This document shows positions 1-5,912 of a stretch of DNA of 9,049 nucleotides, piece by piece. The translations under genes were made by a program, and so were the position numbers. The notes beneath the pieces are model-generated. The model did not search any database and was not told where the DNA came from. It saw only the letters and a program-made list of their open reading frames with translations. Within the stretch, counting starts at the first letter, position 1, and each line of letters opens with the position of its first letter. The DNA is from Anaerolineales bacterium (GTDB lineage Bacteria > Chloroflexota > Anaerolineae > Anaerolineales > UBA6663): contig JAGOBN010000122.1 in the NCBI GenBank assembly GCA_017999235.1, forward strand, positions 1 through 9,049, read 5' to 3'.

Positions 1-79
1 TCATCAAGGTCAGGTAAGGCGCCACAAACGCCCATTCGTCATCGCTGACATCGCTCGGGTATGGTTTTCGGGTTGGCAT
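1..79 (-). CDS. IS5-family transposase, N-terminal fragment (first 26 residues visible)
   Basis: The minus strand from the ATG at 79-77 encodes a peptide beginning MPTRKPYPSDVSDDEW and continuing to APYLTLM at the window edge. The pattern KPYPSDVSDDEWAFVAPYL is the standard opening of IS5-family DDE transposases, which carry a small N-terminal DUF4096-like domain (SDLTDEQW type) before the catalytic DDE domain. An in-frame TGA seven codons upstream rules out a start further upstream. Only a weak purine run (CGGGG) precedes the ATG, so translation is probably poor, as is common for transposases. The catalytic domain lies outside the window, so whether the element is intact or active cannot be judged. 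The gene has the same orientation as the M28 peptidase gene just upstream of it. Confidence 0.85.
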   Translation of the reverse strand, partial: MPTRKPYPSDVSDDEWAFVAPYLTLM

Positions 80-124
80 GCCCCGAGCATAGCATTCTCA
101 CGACAATAAGTGCCTAACAGGCTC
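1..124 (-). mobile_element. Left end of an IS5-type insertion sequence (partial, runs off the window)
   Basis: The stretch holds the first codons of an IS5-like transposase (79 to 1) preceded by about 45 bp of non-coding DNA. Read on the minus strand this begins GAGCCTGTTAGGCACTTA, which looks like an IS terminal repeat; IS5-family ends often begin with GAG or GGG. The tip abuts the tetranucleotide CTAG at 124-127, and a TA (125-126) or CTAG target fits the short YTAR/TA-like targets known for this family. Composition also changes here: bases 1-120 are about 53% G+C and lack the GCCGGC words that fill the rest of the window. The opposite IS end is outside the window, so the terminal repeat and target duplication cannot be confirmed. 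The exact boundary is uncertain by 1-3 bases. Confidence 0.75.
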
Positions 125-1308
125 TAGCGCGCTTCCGGGTAGCCGCGCGCTTCGGCCGTGGTGAAGATCCGCAGGAGCGCCTGCACCGTGTCGTCCAGCG
201 CCTCCAGCTCCACCACGTCCGGCGTGTCATGAACGGTGTGATAGGCCGTTTCCGCCTCCCGGCTGCCGCTGGTCTGCAGGGCGCCGGCCGGCACCCCGTG
301 CCGCAGAAAAGGCAGAAAATCGCCGCTGCGCAGCGGATACGCCAGCCCGCGCGCCTCCGGGCAGGCGGCCGCGATCACGTCATTCAGGCGCTCGTCAGTG
401 GCGCGCACGCGCAGCGCGCCGTCCCGCGTGATATACCGCAGCGTGGCGCCAGCCCCGACCATATCCACGCTCAACACCGCCGTGCGCGGCCCCCAGGCCT
501 GCCGCGCCGCGGCCTCCGCGCCGTGCAAGCCGGTCTCTTCCGCGCCCGTAAACAAAAAGCCCACGCGCAGACGGGCCGGCGGCTCGGCCGCCAGGTGCTC
601 GGCCACCGCCAGCAGCACGCCCACGCCGGAAGCGTTATCGTGCGCGCCCGGTGAATAGCGGCCGCCGCGCAAGACTTGCGCCAGGGTCTCCAGCACCACC
701 CAAGCCCCGCCGACCAGGCCGGCCGCCGCGCCCACCGCGGCCAGCACCGTGGCCGGCCACCCGATCCCCAGCCAGCCGAGGACGACCAGGGCGGCCAGCG
801 CCCAGGCCGCGCGCAGGGCCACGAACATCAAGCTCTGATGCACTTCCACCAGCCAGCGCGCCTGGAAGGCGCTGGCCGGCGCGCTGTCCACGTGCGCGCA
901 CAAGACCAGAGTGGGCGCCGCCCCGTCCGGGATGGTGGTGGGCGTGAAGGCCAACTGGTTCTGGCTGGATGCCGTGCGCGGCCGGCGGCGGACCACCTCC
1001 CGCGCCACATCCGGCAGGGCGGCAATGTACACGGCCGGCAGCAGCGCCAGCGCCGGCAGATCAGCCAGGAACGCCCCCCCCAGCGCCAGGGCCAGCCCGC
1101 CCGAGATATACACCCACGTCAGCGCCGGCGCCGGCGCAAAGGCCACCGGTGAGGACACGGGCGCATAGCCCCAGCCGCGCAGGCACCGCTCCACATAGCG
1201 AAACGCGGCGGCCTCGGCCGGGCTGCCGGCCGGGCGCGGGCCGATCTCACCGGCCAGGTGGTGGACGTGCGCGAAGGCGCGGCGGCCGAACGTCAGCGCG
1301 GGGCTCAC
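124..1308 (-). CDS. Membrane-anchored M28-family zinc aminopeptidase
   Basis: This 394-residue protein is a metallopeptidase of family M28, the di-zinc aminopeptidases that trim N-terminal residues from peptides. All expected metal ligands and the catalytic base are visible: His139 and Asp141 in CAHVDS, Asp224 in GAHDNASG, Glu257/Glu258 in GAEETG, Asp282 in SVDMVG, and His357 in AYHTVHDTPD. The N-terminus (HHLAGEIGPRPAGSPAEA) matches the usual opening of bacterial members. Hydrophobic segments lie at about 64-82 and 84-100, and a second pair at about 160-182 and 185-209, between ligands His139 and Asp224. An even number of crossings keeps both halves of the active site on one side. The start is GTG, with GGTGA seven bases upstream, and overlaps the upstream gene's TGA by four bases (GTGA), so translation is probably coupled. 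The TAG stop lies at the junction with the insertion sequence. The substrate is unknown. Confidence 0.9.
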   Translation of the reverse strand: MSPALTFGRRAFAHVHHLAGEIGPRPAGSPAEAAAFRYVERCLRGWGYAPVSSPVAFAPAPALTWVYISGGLALALGGAFLADLPALALLPAVYIAALPDVAREVVRRRPRTASSQNQLAFTPTTIPDGAAPTLVLCAHVDSAPASAFQARWLVEVHQSLMFVALRAAWALAALVVLGWLGIGWPATVLAAVGAAAGLVGGAWVVLETLAQVLRGGRYSPGAHDNASGVGVLLAVAEHLAAEPPARLRVGFLFTGAEETGLHGAEAAARQAWGPRTAVLSVDMVGAGATLRYITRDGALRVRATDERLNDVIAAACPEARGLAYPLRSGDFLPFLRHGVPAGALQTSGSREAETAYHTVHDTPDVVELEALDDTVQALLRIFTTAEARGYPEAR

Positions 1309-2120
1309 GCCGGCTTCACCGCCGCCAGTCCATAGCGCGGAAGCGGATAGTGAAACAACTGTGACTCATGCCGAAAGGCGGCGGCGGCCGGGATGGCGTG
1401 CGCTTCCAACAGCTGGCGCTGGGCGTGGTGTTCAGCCTCGCCCTGGTTGACGATGATCAACACCCCGCCCGGCTTCAGACTGAGCCAGGCGTCCGCCAGC
1501 AAAGCGGCCGGGCTGAACAAGGGGCCGGGCAAGCCCCATTCCAGATGATCGCGCTCAAAGACAAAGGGGAAGAGCAGGGTCAGCGCGTCGAAGGCGGCCG
1601 GCTGCGGCGGGAAGGCGCGCGGCTCATAGCGCACGCGCTCCGCCGGCAGGCCGCGCAGATGCGCGTGGGCGTGATCCCAGCGGGAATAAAGATCCAGGTA
1701 GACGCGATACGCGTCCGACTCATAAGCCGTCAGCGTCACCGCCCGCGGGGCGGCGGCGCGCCAGCCCGTCCACAGCGCGTAGAGCGCCTGCACATAGAAC
1801 CAGTGCGAGGGGCCGATATCGCCGGCGTTGATCTCGGCCGGCAGCGCCGGCGCGGCGGCTTCCAGCGCGCGCTCCAGCAGCTCCAGATAGAACAGGTTCT
1901 CGCGGTAATTGTCCGTCCGGCTGTGCGCGTGCAAGTAATCCAGGGGATAGTGCGTCAGCAGCCGGTCGGCGGCCGCTTCGGCGGCCACGCGCTCCGGCTC
2001 CGCCAGCGCCGCGAACAGCGCGTGCTTGGGCTCGTTGCGCCAGTGCAGGCCGGGCCGGCGCCAGCGGAAGAATTGGCGCAGCGGGAAATCCAGGGCATTC
2101 CGCAGGCGATGCAGGAACAC
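1305..2120 (-). CDS. SAM-dependent methyltransferase-like protein (class I Rossmann fold, motif I degenerate)
   Basis: The protein has 271 residues. Residues about 97-226 have the order of elements of a class I SAM-dependent methyltransferase: a first strand with loop (INAGDIGPSHWFY, 97-109), a second strand ending in an acidic residue (LTAYESDAY, Glu134) that would bind the ribose, a fourth strand (FDALTLLFPFVF, 177-188), and a fifth strand preceded by LKPGGVLIIVNQGE (215-228), which is very typical of the family. Motif I, usually GxGxG, is reduced to D101-I-G-P-S, so cofactor binding may be altered or lost. The N-terminal 90 residues are helical and resemble nothing I recognise. The GTG start lies one base after the kinase stop (TAA-C-GTG) with no clear Shine-Dalgarno, implying translational coupling. 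The stop overlaps the start of the M28 gene. The substrate cannot be predicted. Confidence 0.7.
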   Translation of the reverse strand: MFLHRLRNALDFPLRQFFRWRRPGLHWRNEPKHALFAALAEPERVAAEAAADRLLTHYPLDYLHAHSRTDNYRENLFYLELLERALEAAAPALPAEINAGDIGPSHWFYVQALYALWTGWRAAAPRAVTLTAYESDAYRVYLDLYSRWDHAHAHLRGLPAERVRYEPRAFPPQPAAFDALTLLFPFVFERDHLEWGLPGPLFSPAALLADAWLSLKPGGVLIIVNQGEAEHHAQRQLLEAHAIPAAAAFRHESQLFHYPLPRYGLAAVKPA

Positions 2121-2121
2121 G

Positions 2122-4383
2122 TTAGGGGGCCGGAGCGGGAGCCGGCTGCCAGGCCGGGCTAAGCTCGGTGAACGTATTCTGGCTTAAGTTGGTCTCTTCA
2201 CTGCCGCCGGCCGTCATGCGGAAGATCTGGGCCACGTTGCCGGCGCGCTTGGAGACAAAGACTAGGTATTTGCCGTCCGGGCTCCACTGCGGGCTGGTAT
2301 CGCTGCGGCCCTCGGTGAGCTGCTGGAACTTCATCTGGAGCTGGCTGTTCTCCACCGAGCCTAAGATGATGTTGTTGCCGGCCGCGCCGGCGCTTTGGCG
2401 CGTGAACACAAAGGTCGTCCCATCCGGCGCGAGCGCGGCGTCCAGAATGACATTCCCCTGCGGCAGTTCACTCAGAAAGACGCGGTAGCTGTTCTCGTTG
2501 TTGGCGCCTGGATAAGCGGGAAACGCCGCCCACATTTGCGCCTGGGCCGCGTTGGAGGGGAAGAGCCGCCACAGCTCGCCGGCGCCGTTCTGGGTGCTGA
2601 TGACGAGCATGCGCCGGCAGTCCGGGAAGAAGAGCGGGTTGTATTCCAGCGGGTTGGAGCGGCTGGTGCTGTAGTTGCGGGCCTCGCGGTTTTCCAGGCT
2701 GGAGATGATGAAGACCTGGGGCGAGTTGTTGCGCAGGGACGTGAAGGCGATCGTGCCGTCCGCGCACCAGGCCGGCTGGAAGTCATTCTCGTTGGGCCGG
2801 CCGGCGGAGGTGGGCGCGGTGACGTTGACGGGATTGGTGCCGTCGGCGTTGATCACAAACAGGTCAATGGCCCCGCCCGGCGCGATCTCGGCCGAGTACA
2901 GCAACTGCTGGCCGTCCGGGCTCCAGGCCAGGAAGGTGCTGCCCGGGAACGGCCCTAGCCGCCCCAATTGCCAGGCCGGGGACCATTTATCGGTCGCGTC
3001 GGTGGTCACCTGCCGGACGTCCGTGCCATCCGGCCGCATGGTGTAAACCTGGAAGTGCTGGCCGTCGCGGTTGCTGATGAAGGCGATCCGGCCGCCGCCG
3101 CCGACCGGGGGCAGCGTGGCCGTCGGCGGCGCCAGGGTTTCGGTGGGCGGCGCGGGCGTCGCGGTGGCGGCCGGCGGCAGCGTCTCGGTCGGGGCCGGCG
3201 TGGCCGAGGCCGGCACGGGTGTGGCGCTGGGCGCCGCCGTCGCGGCCGCTTGCGCTCCGCCCAGCGGAGTGGCGGCCGCCGCCGCGAGGGTGGCGGTTGC
3301 CGGCGGCGCGGTGGGCGAGACAGTCGGCGCGGGCGGCTGGCTGAATACGGCAAACCCCAAGCCCGCGGCGGCGAGGGCCAAGATCAACCCGCCGCCGATG
3401 ACGGCCGGCTTGACCCAGTCCGCCGGGGCGGGCGGGGCGGCGGGCTCCGGGGCCGCGCCTTTCACGGTGGGGCCGGCCGCCACCTGGGTGTGAGCCGCCG
3501 CGGTGGGCGCGCCCACGGCGGGCGCGCCGCCGGCCAGCACCGTGGCCGCGGCGGAGACCGGGCGCGTGGGCTGGGTGATGGGCGCCTGGCCGAGCATGAC
3601 GGCCTTGAATTTGGCCACGTCCTCAAAGCGCTGGTCGGGCTTCAATTCCAGCGCGCGGGTGAGCGCGGCGGCCAGCGCCGGCGTGAGGTCCGGCCGCATT
3701 TGCTCCGGCGGTATGAAGGGCGTATTGCCAAGCAGGCGCTCCATGCTGTCCGGCGGGGTGTGGCCGGTGAGCAGGTTGTAGAGCGTGGCCGCCAAAGCGT
3801 ACTGGTCGGTGCGCGGATCGGTGCGGCCCAAGCCATATTGTTCCGGCGGCGCGTAGCCGGGCGTAAACGCGGCCGCGCCGGTGGTGGTCTTCTGGCCGGA
3901 GCCCGCGGACTTGGCGATGCCAAAATCCACCAGCATGGCGGTGCCGGCGGCGTCGAGCTTGATGTTGCCGGGCTTAATATCGCGGTGGACGACGGGCGGG
4001 TTCAGCGCGTGGAGATAGATCAGGGCGTCGCAGATCTGCGCGCCCCAGCGCAGGGCCTCGGCCTCCGAGAGCAGGCCGCCGCGATTGAGGCGCTCCTTCA
4101 GGTCTTCGCCCTCCACGTAATCCATCACCAAGTACTGCTGGCTGCCCAGCACAAAGTGGTCGGTGACGCGCGGCAGGTGGGCGTGGCGCAGGGACGCTAA
4201 CAGCGTGGCTTCGCGTTTGAACTGGCGCTCGGACTCGGGCGAGACGTTGAGGTTCTCTTTGACGGCGACCGGCACACCCAGCGTCTCATCCACGGCCAGA
4301 TAGACCGCGCCCATCCCGCCCTGGCCCAGGATGCGCTCAATCCGATAGCGGTTGTTTAACAGAGTTCCGGTTGAAAGAGGCAT
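2122..4383 (-). CDS. Receptor-like Ser/Thr protein kinase (PknB type) with C-terminal TolB/PD40 beta-propeller
   Basis: The protein has 753 residues. Residues about 13-264 are a Hanks-type kinase with every catalytic element: glycine loop GQGGMG (20-25), ATP-anchoring Lys42, helix-C Glu58, catalytic loop HRDIKPGN with Asp135, DFG at 153-155, and APPEQ at 178-182. A linker is followed by one membrane segment (about 327-347) and a low-complexity Pro/Thr/Ala stretch (348-428). Residues 431-748 form a TolB/PD40-like propeller, with repeated WSPDG-type turns (SPDGQQL, SPDGKYL, ADGTIAF, APDGTTF). The propeller is probably outside the cell and the kinase inside, giving a one-pass receptor layout. 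The ATG start is secure: an in-frame TAG lies four codons upstream and MPLSTGTLLNNRYRI is a typical opening. The gene heads a likely three-gene operon with its own promoter. The signal and phosphorylation targets are unknown. Confidence 0.93.
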   Translation of the reverse strand: MPLSTGTLLNNRYRIERILGQGGMGAVYLAVDETLGVPVAVKENLNVSPESERQFKREATLLASLRHAHLPRVTDHFVLGSQQYLVMDYVEGEDLKERLNRGGLLSEAEALRWGAQICDALIYLHALNPPVVHRDIKPGNIKLDAAGTAMLVDFGIAKSAGSGQKTTTGAAAFTPGYAPPEQYGLGRTDPRTDQYALAATLYNLLTGHTPPDSMERLLGNTPFIPPEQMRPDLTPALAAALTRALELKPDQRFEDVAKFKAVMLGQAPITQPTRPVSAAATVLAGGAPAVGAPTAAAHTQVAAGPTVKGAAPEPAAPPAPADWVKPAVIGGGLILALAAAGLGFAVFSQPPAPTVSPTAPPATATLAAAAATPLGGAQAAATAAPSATPVPASATPAPTETLPPAATATPAPPTETLAPPTATLPPVGGGGRIAFISNRDGQHFQVYTMRPDGTDVRQVTTDATDKWSPAWQLGRLGPFPGSTFLAWSPDGQQLLYSAEIAPGGAIDLFVINADGTNPVNVTAPTSAGRPNENDFQPAWCADGTIAFTSLRNNSPQVFIISSLENREARNYSTSRSNPLEYNPLFFPDCRRMLVISTQNGAGELWRLFPSNAAQAQMWAAFPAYPGANNENSYRVFLSELPQGNVILDAALAPDGTTFVFTRQSAGAAGNNIILGSVENSQLQMKFQQLTEGRSDTSPQWSPDGKYLVFVSKRAGNVAQIFRMTAGGSEETNLSQNTFTELSPAWQPAPAPAP

Positions 4384-4389
4384 GCGGCG

Positions 4390-4418
4390 ATTCTAGGCGG
4401 GCGGGAAGTTTTTGTCTA
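4390..4418 (-). promoter_or_regulatory. Sigma70-like promoter of the kinase operon, probably leaderless
   Basis: On the minus strand TAGACA (4418-4413; 5 of 6 matches to TTGACA) is followed after exactly 17 bases by TAGAAT (4395-4390; 5 of 6 matches to TATAAT). Only six bases (4389-4384) separate the -10 box from the kinase ATG, so transcription would begin at or next to the start codon. No Shine-Dalgarno is present, which agrees with a leaderless message. The -35 box overlaps the edge of the dyad at 4417-4441. Confidence 0.5.
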
Positions 4419-4441
4419 ACCGCGGCCCCGCGGCGCGGTTA
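4417..4441. promoter_or_regulatory. Perfect 8-bp dyad between the transporter and kinase genes (operator or hairpin)
   Basis: TAACCGCG (4417-4424) and CGCGGTTA (4434-4441) are perfect inverted repeats separated by nine bases; the interior also contains CCGCGG twice. The dyad begins 11 bases beyond the transporter stop codon and touches the -35 box of the kinase promoter. As RNA it would form a strong hairpin, but in the direction of transcription it is followed by GACAAAAAC instead of a U-run, so it is not a canonical intrinsic terminator. It may be a repressor or activator site for the kinase operon, or a transcript-end hairpin for the transporter. I cannot choose between these from the sequence. 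Confidence 0.4.
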
Positions 4442-4451
4442 AAGTCCAGCC

Positions 4452-5825
4452 CTAATCCGCGCCGGCGCCGGCCGCGCGCTGGCCGGACTCGGCGATGGCG
4501 CGCGGCACATCCACGCGCAGGGCCAGCAGGAGCGAGCCCACCACAAAGAAGAAGATCAGCGACAGGATGGCCGGCCGCAGGCTGCCCAGCCACTGGTTCA
4601 TCAGGCCGAAGACCAGCGGCCCCACCCAGGAGGTGCCGCGCTCGCTGATTTCATAGATCGAGAAGAACTCGGCTTCTTTGCCGGGCGGGATCATCTGCGC
4701 GAACAGGCTGCGGCTGATGGCCTGGCTGCCGCCCATCACCAGCGCGATGCACGCGCCCAGCACCCAGAACTGCGTCACGCGGCTCTCGCCCTGCAGGCCG
4801 AAGTAGGCGAAGATGACGACGCCGGACCAGATGGCCAGGCTGATCAGCAGGGCGTTTTTGGCGCCCACCCAGCCGGCCAGCCGGCCCCAGAACAGCGCCC
4901 CGAAGAAGGCCACGAACTGGATCATCAGAATGATCATCGTCAGCGTGCCGGTCTCGATTGCCAGACCGCCCTGGACCAGCGGCGCGGCCGCGAAGGTGGC
5001 GGAGACGGCGATGACGGTCTGGATGCCGTCGTTGTAGATCAAGTAAGCGATCAGATAGCGGATGGTGTGCGGGTATTTGTGGGCCTCGCGGAAGGTCTGC
5101 GCCAGCTGCTTGAACCCCACGCTGACATAGTTCTCGCCGGCCGGCAGCGGGCGGGCGGCGTGGCGCGGGCGCAGGGTGGCCCAGGTCCAGAAGGCCCAGC
5201 CCAGCCACCACACGCCGGCGGACGCCAGGTTGATCCGCACGGCCAGACCGGTGGGGACGCCCAGCGTGTCCCGCAATTGATAGAAGACCAGGTTGAGCAG
5301 CAGCAGCAGGCCGCCGCCCATGTAGCCCATCGCCCAGCCAAAGGAGGAGGTCCGGTCGCGCTGCGTCTCGCTGGCGATATCGGGCAGGTAGGCGTTGTAA
5401 AAGACCATCGCCGCGCCGAAGGCCAGGTTCGCCAGCATAAACAGCACCCCGCCCAGCCACCACAGGTCGCCGGCGACGAAGAACATGGCCAGGGTACACG
5501 CCGCGCCCACGGTGGCGAACACCTGCATCATCTGTTTACGCAGGTGCGAGTAATCGGCGATGGCGCCCAGGATGGGCAGGAAGAGCACTTGCAGGCCGAC
5601 GGAGAAGGACACGCAGTAGGGCAGGAACGAGTCCGGCGCCACCGGCAGGCCAAAGAACGACACGGTGGTGGTGCCGGCGGCCGCGGCCGCGTCCCGCGCC
5701 AGGCTGGCCACATACGGCCCCAGAAAGACGGTGCCGACGGTGGTGCTGAAGGCGCTGTTGGCCCAATCGTACATGGCCCAGCCCAGGGTCTCACGCTTGT
5801 CGTTGACCATTGCCGACGCGGCCAT
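4452..5825 (-). CDS. MFS permease, UMF1 / Atg22-like family
   Basis: This 457-residue inner-membrane protein belongs to the UMF1 branch of the major facilitator superfamily (Atg22-like). The family hallmarks are visible: GWAMYDWANSAFSTTV near the N-terminus (residues 15-30), YNAYLPDIAS (143-152) followed by GWAMGYMGGGLLLLLN, YNDGIQTV (264-271), and a highly conserved stretch from GGSQAISRSLFAQ (365-377) through EAEFFSIYEISERG (384-397). About a dozen hydrophobic segments span the length, and the size is typical. Yeast Atg22 exports amino acids from the vacuole, but the substrate of bacterial members is unsettled and cannot be read from the sequence. I chose the ATG at 5825 because AGGAG lies ten bases upstream; the open frame continues to 5891, but that extension is basic, not hydrophobic, and covers the likely promoter. 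The gene has no overlap with either neighbour and is probably transcribed on its own. Confidence 0.9.
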   Translation of the reverse strand: MAASAMVNDKRETLGWAMYDWANSAFSTTVGTVFLGPYVASLARDAAAAAGTTTVSFFGLPVAPDSFLPYCVSFSVGLQVLFLPILGAIADYSHLRKQMMQVFATVGAACTLAMFFVAGDLWWLGGVLFMLANLAFGAAMVFYNAYLPDIASETQRDRTSSFGWAMGYMGGGLLLLLNLVFYQLRDTLGVPTGLAVRINLASAGVWWLGWAFWTWATLRPRHAARPLPAGENYVSVGFKQLAQTFREAHKYPHTIRYLIAYLIYNDGIQTVIAVSATFAAAPLVQGGLAIETGTLTMIILMIQFVAFFGALFWGRLAGWVGAKNALLISLAIWSGVVIFAYFGLQGESRVTQFWVLGACIALVMGGSQAISRSLFAQMIPPGKEAEFFSIYEISERGTSWVGPLVFGLMNQWLGSLRPAILSLIFFFVVGSLLLALRVDVPRAIAESGQRAAGAGAD

Positions 5826-5835
5826 AGGTTGTCTT

Positions 5836-5840
5836 CTCCT
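5836..5840 (-). promoter_or_regulatory. Ribosome binding site of the MFS permease
   Basis: CTCCT on the plus strand gives AGGAG on the coding strand, ten bases before the ATG at 5825-5823. It is the clearest Shine-Dalgarno in the window and decides the start of the permease in favour of residue 23 of the longer open frame. Confidence 0.7.
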
Positions 5841-5863
5841 GGAGGCGGATGGGGATAGCAGGA

Positions 5864-5891
5864 ATGATACCCGGCGCCCTGAAATACGCAA
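5864..5891 (-). promoter_or_regulatory. Candidate promoter of the MFS permease
   Basis: On the minus strand TTGCGT (5891-5886) is separated by 16 bases from TATCAT (5869-5864; 5 of 6 matches to TATAAT). It lies in the 87-bp gap after the exonuclease stop codon and would give a leader of about 30 bases containing the AGGAG site. The -35 match is only partial. Confidence 0.35.
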
Positions 5892-5912
5892 CTAGCGCGG
5901 GCTCAAAATCCC

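Noticed and set aside
3121..3345. GC-rich repetitive tract as a DNA repeat element
   Set aside because: It simply encodes the Pro/Thr/Ala spacer of the kinase; the repetition is at the protein composition level, without a regular DNA unit.
2968..4200. Long plus-strand open frame (410 codons) opposite the kinase gene
   Set aside because: Its product is an Arg/Gly-rich composition artefact with no recognisable motif. The minus strand has a full set of kinase and propeller motifs, and antisense open frames of this size are expected at this G+C content.
4417..4441. Canonical Rho-independent terminator for the permease
   Set aside because: The hairpin is strong but is followed by GACAAAAAC on the transcribed strand instead of a U-run, so only a hairpin or operator is reported.
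5826..5891. N-terminal extension of the MFS permease to 5891
   Set aside because: The extra 22 residues are basic and unlike the family; the ATG at 5825 has a proper Shine-Dalgarno, and the extension overlaps the likely promoter.
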